Numbered from the stretch's first letter, positions 52,483 through 62,724 are shown. The stretch is 64,000 bases of DNA from GCA-2746605 sp963704835 (GCA_963704835.1 CAVPHW010000020.1:62001-126000); one strand, 5' to 3'. Program-made: numbers and translations. The notes: a model not told the origin generated them from the sequence alone.

Positions 52483-53118
52483 TTATTTCTTATCTTTCTC
52501 TTTTTCACCTGGCATTTTTCTACGTTCAAGAAGTTCATCTATCAGTTTATATTCAATAGATTCTGTTGCGGTTAAATAATAATCTCTGTCGCAATCTTTC
52601 ATAATCTGGTCTGTAGATTTTCCTGTATGTTTGGAGAGAATAGCATACAATTTATCTCTAGTTTTAACCATTTCCTTCGCATGGATTTCAATATCAGTAG
52701 TTTGACCTTGCAACCCGCCAATCCAAGGTTGGTGAATCATAATTTTTGAATGGGGAAGCGCAAATCTTTTTTTATCAGCTCCACCAGCTAATAGAACTGC
52801 TCCCATACTTGCAGCCATACCTACGCATATTGTAGATACTGGAGGCTTTATGTATTGCATAGTGTCATAAATAGCTAAACCAGCGGAAACACTTCCACCT
52901 GGAGAATTTATGTAAAGGTGAATATCTTTTTCATGATCTTCTGCTTCTAAAAATAATAATTGCGCAATAATTACACTTGCAACATGATCGCTGACTCCTT
53001 CTCCAAGGAAAATAATTCTTTCTCTTAATAAACGAGAAAAAATATCCATTCCTCTTTCGCCACGACCGGATTGTTCAATTACATAAGGAATGAGTGAATT
53101 ATAAATTTCGTTTGACAT
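52483..53118 (-). CDS. clpP: ATP-dependent Clp protease proteolytic subunit
   Basis: Serine peptidase that forms the double-heptamer chamber fed by ClpX or ClpA/C. The catalytic Ser is in CVGMAASMGAVLLAGG and the His in LPHSKIMIHQPWIGGLQGQ, with the Asp in the following region. RLLRERIIFLGEGVSDHVAS is the usual start. It follows tig on the same strand with an 88-base gap, the common tig-clpP order. clpX does not follow; a strong terminator ends the transcript. Confidence 0.95.
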   Translation of the reverse strand: MSNEIYNSLIPYVIEQSGRGERGMDIFSRLLRERIIFLGEGVSDHVASVIIAQLLFLEAEDHEKDIHLYINSPGGSVSAGLAIYDTMQYIKPPVSTICVGMAASMGAVLLAGGADKKRFALPHSKIMIHQPWIGGLQGQTTDIEIHAKEMVKTRDKLYAILSKHTGKSTDQIMKDCDRDYYLTATESIEYKLIDELLERRKMPGEKEKDKK

Positions 53119-53206
53119 GTTATACCTAAATTTTATTATTAAAAACGAAACACTCGTTAAATTGTGGGTTAATCCACAATAAAAGAGGTGAACTTAGAAT
53201 AATCTA

Positions 53207-54569
53207 TTACTTACTTTCGTCTTTCTTTTTAGTTTCTTTAGTCTTAGCTGCAGATTCTTTTTTACTTTTTTCTTCCTTAGCTTTTTCTTCTTTTATTTTT
53301 TTATCAGGATCTATTTCAAGTGCAGTGTTATTTTCCTTCAAAAATTTTAGCACTTTTTCTTCAAGCAATCCTTCTGTTCTGTTTGAGTCTTGATAGTACT
53401 TTAACAATTTCTCAGCAGGAATTCCAACTTTAACAGCTTCTTCTTTTGCTAATTCTTCCAATTCATTTTCGCTGACTTCAATTTTTTCTTTTTCAACAAT
53501 ATTTTCTAAAATAATTTGCCATTTGGCATTCCATTCAGCACGTCCTTTCAAATTCTCTCTTAACACATTATCTGCTGGAATTGGTGATTTATACTGTTTT
53601 GCGTTTTGTTTCTCAGTTTCAACCAATCTACTTAAAATTGTATCAACATAATTTTGCGATGGTTCAAAATCATTATTCTTAACAATTTGGTCAAGAAGTG
53701 TATTATCAAAAATCCTTTCAGATTGATCTTTGTAGTAATTCTCGTAATTCGATCTAGTAAAACTCTTCAGTTCATCAATAGTTTTAGCTTTTTTTTGCGA
53801 TAATTGCTCAATCATTTCTTCTGTGGCTTCAGGAATCACTATTTGTTCAATCTTTTTGATAACTGCTGTATAAGTAAATTCTTCGACATGTTTATGATCA
53901 CCATGCATATGCTCATCAACAAAAGAGAACTCAAATTCTTCACCATTCTTTTTGTTTTGGGCATTCTTACCAATATTTTCATTTACCTTAGGATCGCTTA
54001 AATCAATTACCATATTTGTACTTTTGCTGCCTTCAATGTCTTTTCCTTCTTTATCAATTCTTTGAAGATCAACAGTAATTCTAAAATTATTGTCAACAAC
54101 TAGTATCAGCTAATTCAAATGTTGCTTTTGATTTTAATAAGTTATTTACTTCAGTCTCAATGTCTTCATCCTTAACTTTAAATATTGGTTTTTCTATTTC
54201 AAGACCGGTATAACCTTTTAATTCGAGCGTAGGCTTAACTTCATATTTAACTTTAAAATCTAAAGATTCATTCATTTTAAAATCTAATGCAGACATTTGA
54301 GGCATGCTAAGAGGCTTCAATTTTTGATCCTTAACAGCATCCCAAAATTTCTTATTTGCAATATCTTCACTTGCCTTATACTCAATTGCTTCGCCATACA
54401 TTTTTTTAAGCATCGGCATCGGAACTTTACCTTTTCTAAATCCAGGCATTGTAATGCTTTTTCGTTCCTTCAAGTAAGCGGCTTCAATATCTTCTTTAAT
54501 TTCTGAATACGTTAATTTAACTTCTAATTCGTGTTCAGTATTTGATAAAATATTAACTTTTGATTCCAA
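53207..54569 (-). CDS. tig: Trigger factor, frameshifted
   Basis: Ribosome-associated chaperone and prolyl isomerase. The N-terminus carries the ribosome-binding signature ITMPGFRKGKVPMPMLKKMYG. The first frame ends FELADTSC at a TGA. One extra base at about 54101 (plus-strand T) explains it. Without it the protein continues ADTVVDNNFRITVDLQRID and SDPKVNENIGKN into the PPIase and C-terminal helical domains, which end in a lysine- and glutamate-rich tail. It is the first gene of tig-clpP. The gene is usually not essential but is highly conserved, and both halves are intact, so an error is likely. Confidence 0.92.
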
Positions 54570-54615
54570 AAATTTACCTCATTTGATTTTATAACTGGTA
54601 ATAAGTAGATATTTG

Positions 54616-54698
54616 TACGAAAGGGGAGACTCGAACTCCCACACCCAGAAGGTACTAGATCCTAAGTCTAGCGCGTCTACCAATTCCGCCACTCTCGC
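54616..54698 (-). tRNA. tRNA-Leu (UAG anticodon)
   Basis: 83-base class II tRNA. The acceptor stem is GCGAGAG/CTTTCGT, the D arm GTGGCGGAATTGGTAGACGC, the anticodon loop CTTAGGA between CTAGA and TCTAG, followed by a variable arm and the T arm GGGAG-TTCGAGT-CTCCC. CCA is not encoded. It reads CUN codons and lies upstream of tig on the same strand. Confidence 0.94.
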
Positions 54699-54930
54699 AA
54701 AAATAGAACTCTAAAATTAAGTTAAATTATTCATAATTACAAACTTTTAGCGATGCACAACATACAAGAATTCTAAAAATTAGATGATAGACTTACTAAT
54801 TACCTAGATGAGCCAATCACTAGATAAATGGTAATAGGAATAAATATTTTAGTTTTAAAAAAGGGAAGTTTTTGTTTTTAAATTGAAGAATAACTTCTAT
54901 ATTTAAAATTAAAAATAAGAAGGGTGACTC

Positions 54931-56198
54931 GTGGATAAATTTGTAATTCATGGTGGAAACGTATTAAATGGTAAAGTTGAAGTAAGCGGTGCAAAGAATT
55001 CCGCACTAGCTTTAATGCCTTCTGTTTTACTAAACAATGGTGTTAATGTAATCAAGAATGTTCCCAAAGTAAATGATATTTACACCATGATGAAGCTTCT
55101 AGAGCAGTTAGGAATTAAAGGGGTCAATTTGAAAACCAAGAACTAAAGCTTGATTCAAGTAAAATTACATCTCAAACTGCACCATACGAACATGTTAAGA
55201 AAATGCGAGCATCTGTTTATGTCTTAGGTCCGCTGCTTGCAAAATATGGTTATGCAAAAGTTTCTATGCCAGGAGGTTGTGCTTGGGGTCCGCGTCCAAT
55301 TAATTTACATTTGGAAGCTATGAAAAAGTTTGGAGCATCAATTGAATTGGATGAAGGTTATATTATTGCAAGTACAAAAAGACTTGTTGGAGCACGCATA
55401 AATTTTGACATCTCTTCTGTGGGAGCAACTGGTAATGCGATTATGGCTGCTGTCTTAGCTAAAGGTGAAAGTATAATTACTAATGCTGCCGCAGAACCAG
55501 AGATTACTCAATTAGCTCAGTTCCTAGTTTCAATGGGTGCTGTAATTGAAGGAATCGGATCTAATATTTTAGAAATTCAAGGTGTTGATGATTTAATACC
55601 TTCAACGGTGGTTAATATACCAGATAGAATTGAAGCTGGAACTTTGTTAATTGCTGCTGCTATGACAAAAGGTAAAGTTGAATTAACAAATGTCAATTCG
55701 AAGCATATGAATTTAGTTATACAAAAACTTGAAGATAGTGGAGTTAAAATATTATTTAATAAAGATTTAATATCAATTGATGCAAGTAATATAGATGCTA
55801 AAAATGTTGATATTACTACTTCAATTTATCCTGGTTTTCCAACAGATATGCAAGCTCAATGGACTTCATTTATGTGTATAGTAAACGGTTCCTCTACTGT
55901 TACTGATACAATTTATCTTGATAGATTTAGCCATATTCCTGAATTAGTTCGTCTTGGTGCGAAAATAGAAGTTTTGAGAAATAGTGCAATAATTACAGGA
56001 GTTGATAAGCTAAAAGGTGCAACTGTTATGTCAACTGATTTACGTGCAAGTGCCTCTTTAGTTTTAGCTGGATTGGTTGCAGAAGGTACAACCGAAGTTT
56101 TAAGAATTTATCATCTAGATCGCGGATATCAACAAATTGAAGAGAAGTTGCAGTCTTTGGGAGCACGAATAGAAAGAGTAAAAACTAAAGAGTTTTAG
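54931..56198 (+). CDS. murA: UDP-N-acetylglucosamine 1-carboxyvinyltransferase, frameshifted
   Basis: First committed enzyme of peptidoglycan synthesis. The first frame gives FVIHGGNVLNGKVEVSGAKN (with the catalytic Lys-Asn) and stops at 55146. A change in the G4 run at 55120-55123 (one G missing, or two extra) puts the frame into FENQELKLDSSKITSQTAPY and MRASVYVLGPLLAKYG. The active-site Cys is in MPGGCAWGPRP, and YPGFPTDMQAQ and the later repeats are intact to the C-terminus. The start is GTG 54931 after AAGGGTGA. An essential gene cut by one indel suggests a sequencing error. Confidence 0.92.
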
Positions 56199-56474
56199 AA
56201 AACTTACTATCGAGGCAAGATTAAAAACAACCATAACCAATATTTTATTATCCAATTAATAAGATGTTTTTTTGGATAGAGAATTAAGGCATTCTTATAA
56301 AAACAGAAGTAAAATTGAGGATAATAAAACGATACTATAAGTTAAAATTAATAATTGAATCACTATAGCTTTGTTTAAGAAAACGCTTTCCATTAAAAAA
56401 ATATTCCCTAATGATGATTAATATATTTATCAGTTAGGTATAAAAGTCTTCTTTATTATTGAGCAATATAATTT

Positions 56475-57953
56475 TTACATCCCTTCTGAAATCTTTCTAA
56501 AATGAAATCCGTAAATTGAAAATAATATTGCGAGCGAAAATAATTGAGGTTTGCGGAACAAGGACCAGAAAAATAATTTCCAATAGTAAAATCTTTCCTT
56601 ACCAATAAAACCTAATTTGAACATTGATTTAAATAGAGCCAGTATGTAATTAGAGTTAAGATGGAGCACTTCCTTTTTCTTTGGATTAAAATCCCTTAAA
56701 AAACGAGTGACACGTTCATAAAAATATTTTGGTGAATATATCGTAGTTAAAACATTTTTGTATCCTTCAAGTAGTTTTTCGGAATCCATTTTAGAAATAA
56801 AATTGATCGAAAAATCCGTGTTATTTCCTGTAAAATCATTTAACATTCTTCCTTCGGCAATTAATCTTTTATGAAGCTTTGTTCCATTTGGTGCATTTAA
56901 TAGGCCAACCATAGCTGTTACAATTCCACTTTTTTGGATAAAATTTGTCAATTCTTCAAATATTGTTGAAGTATCATTATCAAATCCTACAATAAATCCA
57001 CCTTGTACTTCCAAACCATAATTTTGGATTATTTTTATACTTAAAATCTGATCACGATCTGTATTTTGTTTTTTATTGCATTCAATCAGACTATCTTCAT
57101 TCGGAGACTCAATGCCAATAAACACAGCTTCAAAACCAGCTTCAACCATAAGCTGCATTAGATTGTCATCATCTGCAAGATTTATTGAAACTTCTGTGTT
57201 AAAGTAAAAAGGATTATTATTCTTTTGATTCCAGTCAATTATTGCTGGAAGAATTTCTTTTTTTAGCTTTACTTTGTTACCGATAAAATTATCATCCACA
57301 AAAAATACTGGGCCACTCCATCCGCTAAAATATAAGGCATCCAATTCTGCAATAACTTGCTCTTTAGTTTTTGTTCGTGGTTTTCTTCCATAAAGGACAG
57401 TTATATCGCAGAAATCGCAATCGTAAGGACATCCCCGCGAATATTGAATATTCATTGAGGAGTAATTTTTCATAGTTACAAGATCCCAAAGTGGTAATGG
57501 CGTGGTAGTAATATTTGCCCAATCTTCCGAAGCATATATATGTTTCGGATTTTCGTTATTTAAATCGCTTAAAAACTGTGGAAGTGTTATTTCCGCTTCA
57601 TTAAGAATTAAATGATCAACATTTTCGTAATACTCATAACTACTCGTAAATAATGGTCCGCCAGCTACAATTTTTACATTTAATTGTTTACATTTTTCAA
57701 TTACTTGATTTACCGAATCACTTTGTATAGACATCGCACTTATAAAAACATAATCTGCCCAAAGAATATTATTATTAGTTAGTTCTTCAATATTCAAGTC
57801 TAATAATTTTATTTCCCAATCTTTAGGCAACAAAGAAGCTACCGTTAATAAACCTAAAGGTGGAAAGCTCGCTTTTTTAGAAACGAATTTAAGCGCATGT
57901 TTAAAACTCCAAAATGTATTTGGATACTCTGGATAAACCATTAATATTTTCAT
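56475..57953 (-). CDS. B12-binding radical SAM protein (DUF4070-type)
   Basis: Cobalamin-binding N-terminal domain (MKILMVYPEYPNTFWSFKHA, with AGGPLF later), then a radical SAM core with SRGCPYDCDFCDITVLYGRKPR (CxxxCxxC) and FFVDDNFIGNK, then a C-terminal DUF4070-like region (GLEVQGGFIVGFDNDT, LNAPNGTKL). The 492 residues match this family, in which members methylate or otherwise modify lipids and natural products, such as HpnR-type enzymes. The substrate is unknown. It is monocistronic, with AT-rich DNA (56199-56474) beyond it that holds no recognisable element. Confidence 0.88.
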   Translation of the reverse strand: MKILMVYPEYPNTFWSFKHALKFVSKKASFPPLGLLTVASLLPKDWEIKLLDLNIEELTNNNILWADYVFISAMSIQSDSVNQVIEKCKQLNVKIVAGGPLFTSSYEYYENVDHLILNEAEITLPQFLSDLNNENPKHIYASEDWANITTTPLPLWDLVTMKNYSSMNIQYSRGCPYDCDFCDITVLYGRKPRTKTKEQVIAELDALYFSGWSGPVFFVDDNFIGNKVKLKKEILPAIIDWNQKNNNPFYFNTEVSINLADDDNLMQLMVEAGFEAVFIGIESPNEDSLIECNKKQNTDRDQILSIKIIQNYGLEVQGGFIVGFDNDTSTIFEELTNFIQKSGIVTAMVGLLNAPNGTKLHKRLIAEGRMLNDFTGNNTDFSINFISKMDSEKLLEGYKNVLTTIYSPKYFYERVTRFLRDFNPKKKEVLHLNSNYILALFKSMFKLGFIGKERFYYWKLFFWSLFRKPQLFSLAILFSIYGFHFRKISEGM

Positions 57954-58021
57954 CTTTTACCTTCAAAAATATTTTTACAATTTTATAGTATGAGATATTT
58001 ATTAACTATAATATCTTTTAA

Positions 58022-58444
58022 CTATTTCTTTTGAGTAGAATCAAAAACCGGTTTCTGAATCGTTTTAGTGGATTCCATTTTTATTTTTTCATCTGAAATA
58101 TCATCGTATTTCATTTTTTTATCTGTATGAATATCACTTTCTATCATAGTATCATTTTTTATTAGTTTTGTAAGTGTATTATTCATTTCAGCATTTTGCA
58201 TCATCGTTATTCCTAATTCCATCATGGCATTCTCATCACCTTCGCACTTCCAAATCATCAAATTCAGCATTTGTATTCTCATAGCACTGTCTGAAGCGAT
58301 TACCTCCATATATTTCTGCATATCTTCAAGATCCGTAATTCCACTTTTATTTATAATAAATAATTTTTGCTGAGCAAATGTTATTATGGAGATTGATAAA
58401 AAAATTGTAAGAATAGAGATCGTTATTAGATATTTTTTTTGCAT
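58022..58444 (-). CDS. Hypothetical small secreted protein
   Basis: A signal peptide (LITISILTIFLSISIITFAQQ) precedes a helical, methionine-rich mature part (SAMRIQMLNLMIWKCEGDEN, AMMELGITMMQNAEM) and a charged tail (KMKYDDISDEKIKMEST). No family is recognised. It shares an upstream sequence motif with ompA and with the gene at 62787, so it may belong to the same regulon. Confidence 0.65.
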   Translation of the reverse strand: MQKKYLITISILTIFLSISIITFAQQKLFIINKSGITDLEDMQKYMEVIASDSAMRIQMLNLMIWKCEGDENAMMELGITMMQNAEMNNTLTKLIKNDTMIESDIHTDKKMKYDDISDEKIKMESTKTIQKPVFDSTQKK

Positions 58445-58853
58445 TGTATAACCTTTCTATTTTATTTTATAATTACTATAAGAAATTAGAAATAGCAGTT
58501 ATGTATTTCAATCGGTCAAAGGGATGAAAAGAGGACTACATCTTTTGGAGTAATTTGGAGTAATATAAATTTCAGCTCAACTATTAAACCAATAAAATAG
58601 TTACGGATATGTTCTCTTAATGCGCACTAATGATTATTGACGTTTTACTTTAGAAAAATTCATTAATTTCTAAAAAGAATATGATCCCCTATACAGATAG
58701 ACGGAAGTGTATTACTTATTGTATATTCTCAGCTATAAATGTATTGTTCTTAAATTAAAAATAATCAAACTTTTTAATTTTCGTTAAGCCGTATGGTGGA
58801 TTAAGAAGCTTTCAGTAACTGATGATGCAATCAAGAATCATGATATTATGATT
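58445..58853. other. Intergenic region, about 400 bases
   Basis: Contains shared motif copy A (58509-58553) and otherwise AT-rich DNA. No gene with a ribosome site is visible. The remaining part before ompA's 3' end is the terminator at 58854. Confidence 0.4.
58509..58553 (-). promoter_or_regulatory. Shared upstream motif, copy A
   Basis: GGATGAAAAGAGGACTACAT plus CTTTTGGAGT lies about 70-110 bases before the start of the secreted protein at 58444. It matches copies B (60458) and C (63036) in the same order: GGATGAAAA, GG, A(C/T)TACA, TTGG. ACTAC and GGAGT form an imperfect inverted repeat with a seven-base gap. Confidence 0.6.
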
Positions 58854-58888
58854 AAAAAAGAAGAAGCGGCTTAACTATGCCGCTTCTT
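58854..58888 (-). terminator. Rho-independent terminator of ompA
   Basis: AAGAAGCGGC / GCCGCTTCTT (58861-58888) with an 8-base loop. On the minus strand it is followed by six Ts, 33 bases past the ompA stop. Confidence 0.85.
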
Positions 58889-58920
58889 TAAATATTATCA
58901 ATATTTCAGAATGCTGATGT

Positions 58921-60378
58921 CTATTCTTTTGATAGTAATTTTATTTCAACTCTTCTGTTCATAGATCTGCCTTCATTTGTTTCGTTTGTAGCTATTGGCT
59001 GATCTTTACCATACCCTATTATTTTAAGAGTATTTCTATCAACACCTTTGTTTGAAAGGTAATCTAAGACTGATTGAGCTCTTTGTTCTGAAAGCGTCAT
59101 ATTATAACTAGCTGAACCAATTGCATCGGTGTGCCCGCCAATTTCCCATTTATATTTTGGATTTTCTTTCATTGTATTTGCAAGTCCATCTAGAACAGTA
59201 TATGCACTAGAAAGGAGTTTCGATTTATTAAATTCAAAATTAGTATCACCGCTTAGTACTACAGTTTGAACTACAGTTACAGTATCTTTCACGGTAGCAC
59301 ATCCATCTGCATTTACTTGGATACCATTTGGTGTGTTTGGACATTTATCTAAATAATCGGCTACGCCATCAGCATCAGTATCAACCGGACAGCCTTTTTC
59401 ATCTACATTTACTTCGGCAGGCGTATTATTGCATTTATCAAGATAATCGGCTACGCCATCACCATCAGTGTCAATCGGGCAACCTTTTACATCTACATTA
59501 ACTTTGGCAGGTGTGTCAGAGCATTTATCGAGATAATCAGGAACACCGTCACCATCAGTATCAATCGGGCAACCTTCTGCATCTACTTTGGCTCCGGAAG
59601 GTGTGTCGGGACATTTATCTAAATAATCGGCAACGCCATCGCCATCATTATCAACTGGGCACCCAAACTCATCCACTACTACTCTAGCAGGTGTGTTGGG
59701 GCAGACATCATTTTGATCCTTTACACCATCGCCATCTTCGTCCACAGAAGCGCCAATATAATATGAAAAACCTCCTAATCCATAAAGTGCAAAATCATTT
59801 GCTCCGGAAGAAGGAACAGCATCCCAATTATCCGCAGAACTGAATTCTGAACCAGCAGAAACATTTAAACTAATGTGTCTTGATAAAAGAAATTTTAACC
59901 CGGTTTCAAGATGATAGTTTATTACATTTGTCTCAAATGATCTTCCTGCGTATGGAAGATTTACACTATTTGCATCCCTTGGAGTAAACGATTGATAAGA
60001 AGCGCCTAGAAAGAAAAATGGATAAATAAGATCAGCAACTGGGAAGGTATATGAAAATCCTCCGCCAATATTTCGAATTGAAGTTCTGAATATGTGCGGA
60101 TATTGAGGATCTGAATTGTAGCCATCTTTCCCGCCTACATATCCGGCTCCGTAAAAAGCTCTAATGCCGAAAATGCCGCCAGAAGTTGTCGGAAGAAAAT
60201 ATTCGAGACTTCCTCTTCCCAAAACTTCAGGTTTTAAAGTAGGATAATCTGTGAAGCCGAGAGTTGCACCGGCTTCAGCACTGAGAGCAAATACTCCTGA
60301 AAATATGTGCTGTTTTTCCGTCTGTTGTGAGTAAATGATGGTGGACAAAAGAATTAATAAAAGTAATAGCTTTTTCAT
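58921..60378 (-). CDS. OmpA family protein with five thrombospondin type 3 repeats
   Basis: Outer-membrane protein. A signal peptide (LLLLLILLSTIIYSQQ) is followed by an N-terminal 8-strand-type barrel (about 20-210), and then five calcium-binding type 3 repeats of about 28 residues (DGDGVADYLDKCPDTP pattern, about 213-355). The C-terminal OmpA domain binds peptidoglycan (KWEIGGHTDAIGSASYNMTL, LSEQRAQSVLDYL, GYGKDQPIATN, NRRVEIKL). The tandem repeats are visible at the DNA level from about 59300 to 59740. Upstream lies a sequence motif shared with two other genes. It ends at its own terminator. Confidence 0.93.
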   Translation of the reverse strand: MKKLLLLLILLSTIIYSQQTEKQHIFSGVFALSAEAGATLGFTDYPTLKPEVLGRGSLEYFLPTTSGGIFGIRAFYGAGYVGGKDGYNSDPQYPHIFRTSIRNIGGGFSYTFPVADLIYPFFFLGASYQSFTPRDANSVNLPYAGRSFETNVINYHLETGLKFLLSRHISLNVSAGSEFSSADNWDAVPSSGANDFALYGLGGFSYYIGASVDEDGDGVKDQNDVCPNTPARVVVDEFGCPVDNDGDGVADYLDKCPDTPSGAKVDAEGCPIDTDGDGVPDYLDKCSDTPAKVNVDVKGCPIDTDGDGVADYLDKCNNTPAEVNVDEKGCPVDTDADGVADYLDKCPNTPNGIQVNADGCATVKDTVTVVQTVVLSGDTNFEFNKSKLLSSAYTVLDGLANTMKENPKYKWEIGGHTDAIGSASYNMTLSEQRAQSVLDYLSNKGVDRNTLKIIGYGKDQPIATNETNEGRSMNRRVEIKLLSKE

Positions 60379-60457
60379 AACTTGATTCCTTTAAATGTTC
60401 GTTAATAAATATATTTTCTGTTTGTAAAAATAAAGTAAGATATAAAAGACGAGGGTT

Positions 60458-60503
60458 CAATAGGACATAAGGATGAAAAAGGGATTACATTAGTTGGGGA
60501 ATA
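60458..60503 (-). promoter_or_regulatory. Shared upstream motif, copy B (ompA)
   Basis: GGATGAAAAAGGGATTACAT plus TAGTTGGGGA lies about 80-125 bases upstream of the ompA start. It aligns with copies A and C. Confidence 0.6.
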
Positions 60504-60552
60504 AGTAATGCTTTTGAGGAAGTTTTTTTAAGTTGAAAATAATTCTAACCGG

Positions 60553-61998
60553 TTATTTAACTTTAATAGAGACTTTAACAACTTTTTCTTCGGCAGAAAT
60601 AAGTTTTACATACTCCGGAATAATAAGCCCAAGACTAAAGATTCTGTTTTTATTTATTTCTTTTAAATCAAGCGATTCGGTTTTTAGTTTATCGATCGAA
60701 CCGATTTTTTCTTTCACAATAAGCACGTTAACTGATTTGGGTTCGGTTTTTAATTCGATTAATTTAAGACCACTTTTTAATTTCCCAATTGTTGTTACAC
60801 TCACAGGTAGGCTAGCTGGAGTTAATTTATAAGTTTTGATTTCGAGTGTTTGCGGATTTATTTGTTCAACCGATAAATTTGTACTTTCATTTATATCATT
60901 GCTTGTAATAACCACTTCCTGTTTACCGGGTTTAACATTATCCATATTTAGAGAAATAACAATATTCTCACTTTCAGTATCAAAACTTCGTTCCGGTCCG
61001 GTAAGAGTAACTTCAGCTTTGGATGGACGATTATTGTCCAACAATAATGTATCGGGAATATTTCGATACTCAATAGGGACTTCGAAAGTTCTTTGTATTG
61101 TCTCAACACGAAATGCAAATAAAAGCCAAAGCAGTATTGCTGTAAACAATGCAAACAGTTTTACACCGAGGTAGCCTGTAACAAGATTTCTCTTTTTAAC
61201 AATGGTTCCAAAATAACCGGTTTGTTTAAAGAAAAGTCTTAGTCGTTCTTTGAGATCAACTGCTGATTTAACGGGAATGAGTTTACCCTGCTTTGCAATT
61301 GTAATTGTACCTCTTTCTTCAGAAACAATAATAACTTCCGAGTCACAAAGTTCGGCTAAACCTAATCCCGCGGTATGCCGTGTTCCACTTTGCCCCACTT
61401 CTTTTAGATTTCTTGAAAGTGGAAGGTGAACTCCAAACTTGGTAACAATACCTTTATCAATTATTAGCGCTCCGTCGTGTCCTGGTGTATCGTGATGAAA
61501 AATACTAACCAAAAGCGGTAGACTGATCTTGCCATTTAGTTCAATTCCACCCCTTACATGGTTATGAATTGGTTCTCTTCCTTTAATTATAATTAACGCA
61601 CCAATTTTATCCTTAGCTAATTGTGCAATTGTTTCAACCAACACTTCAACAATTTCAGGAACTTGCTGAATAGCTGTACGGGTATTTTTGAAACTCCATG
61701 CGGAAATCTTATCAAACATTCGTCGAAGATCTTGTTGAAAAATTAGAACTAACGCAACAAATAATGCTGTCAATCCTACTTGATATAATATAGATGTGAG
61801 ATAGAGGTTATATTTTTGAGATAGAATAAAAGTAAGAAGTAATATGGATATCCCTATAATTATATTCCTGGATGTTTGCTGCCGGAACCACCTGAAAACA
61901 AAATATAGAACAGTTGTTACAATGATAATATCAATTAAATCCGTAAACCGAAAATTGATAATAATACTTTCTAAAAATGAAGTTATTGTTTCAAGCAT
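60553..61998 (-). CDS. Diadenylate cyclase (CdaA-type) fused to a YbbR-like region
   Basis: Makes cyclic di-AMP from two ATP. Three N-terminal membrane helices (about 15-90) precede a DAC domain (about 110-245) with the HDGALIID motif (Asp175-Ala177) and the GTRHTAGLGLAE motif. The usual RHR reads RHT at 207-209. A fourth membrane helix (VKLFALFTAILLWLLFAF, about 278-297) is followed by about 185 residues of YbbR-like repeats (TFEVPIEYRNIPDTLLLDN, AEVTLTGPER). In Firmicutes the cyclase (CdaA) and its YbbR regulator (CdaR) are separate adjacent genes; here they form one polypeptide. It likely acts in envelope or osmotic homeostasis. The start is ATG 61998. Confidence 0.88.
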   Translation of the reverse strand: MLETITSFLESIIINFRFTDLIDIIIVTTVLYFVFRWFRQQTSRNIIIGISILLLTFILSQKYNLYLTSILYQVGLTALFVALVLIFQQDLRRMFDKISAWSFKNTRTAIQQVPEIVEVLVETIAQLAKDKIGALIIIKGREPIHNHVRGGIELNGKISLPLLVSIFHHDTPGHDGALIIDKGIVTKFGVHLPLSRNLKEVGQSGTRHTAGLGLAELCDSEVIIVSEERGTITIAKQGKLIPVKSAVDLKERLRLFFKQTGYFGTIVKKRNLVTGYLGVKLFALFTAILLWLLFAFRVETIQRTFEVPIEYRNIPDTLLLDNNRPSKAEVTLTGPERSFDTESENIVISLNMDNVKPGKQEVVITSNDINESTNLSVEQINPQTLEIKTYKLTPASLPVSVTTIGKLKSGLKLIELKTEPKSVNVLIVKEKIGSIDKLKTESLDLKEINKNRIFSLGLIIPEYVKLISAEEKVVKVSIKVK

Positions 61999-62112
61999 AA
62001 TTGTTTTTATGTACCGGAAAGTTAAGTTATAAATTTAGTAATCTTTTTTAATATAATTGTTTCTCTTTTTTGGAATAAACTTTTGAATTAATTATATCTG
62101 TCCAAAATAAAT

Positions 62113-62724
62113 TTATAACAAACTAACAATTGTAACAATGCCTGAGAATATAATTAAACTTCCTGTAATTTTATTAATTCGTAAAGACCAACTCAAACTT
62201 GCCTTTTCCTTAAAAATTGTAACTATTGAATTAAGAAGTAAAAACCATAGCATTGAACCTATCAAAACACCAAATGCAAGTACTGTTGCAGAAAAATGAT
62301 TTAGTCCATTTGCTAATCCAAGTGCAGCAAAAACTGTAATAAATGCAAAAACTGTTAAAGGATTTGTAAGCGTAAGTAAAACAGTTGAAGCATATGATTT
62401 TAACATTCCAGCACTGTTTAGTAGAATACTGTTAGTTTTTTGTTTTGTCAGAAAAATTTTTATACCTAAAATTAGAATAATTGTCCCTCCGATCAATCTT
62501 ATCCAGATTCGCTGAGTATCAAGTGTATTTGAAATGATTGTAAGTCCGAATGCTGCAATACCGCCATATAAAAAATCTGCGGTTGCGCCACCAAGTCCAA
62601 TTATCAATCCAGGTAATCTTCCTTTTGAAAGCGTTTGACGAATGCACAAAAAACCAATTGGTCCAATGGGCATAGCCAATGTAAAACCAACAAGAATCCC
62701 TTTTAAGAAAATACTAAATTCCAT
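62113..62724 (-). CDS. LysE family amino-acid exporter
   Basis: Inner-membrane exporter of the LysE/RhtB family: about six helices, N-terminal FTLAMPIGPIGFLCIRQTLS, GLGGATADFLYGGIAAFGL and TVLLTLTNPLTVFAF (the conserved N-P motif). The 203 residues fit. The substrate (amino acid or other small solute) is not predictable. Confidence 0.9.
   Translation of the reverse strand: MEFSIFLKGILVGFTLAMPIGPIGFLCIRQTLSKGRLPGLIIGLGGATADFLYGGIAAFGLTIISNTLDTQRIWIRLIGGTIILILGIKIFLTKQKTNSILLNSAGMLKSYASTVLLTLTNPLTVFAFITVFAALGLANGLNHFSATVLAFGVLIGSMLWFLLLNSIVTIFKEKASLSWSLRINKITGSLIIFSGIVTIVSLL

Noticed and set aside
59300..59740. Regular direct repeats that could suggest a CRISPR array
   Set aside because: They are in-frame codons of the calcium-binding DGDGVxDxxDxC repeats in the OmpA protein, with no spacers or cas genes.
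60836..61174. 112-codon plus-strand open frame opposite the cyclase gene
   Set aside because: It is antisense to a well-conserved coding region, lacks a ribosome site and has no recognisable protein.
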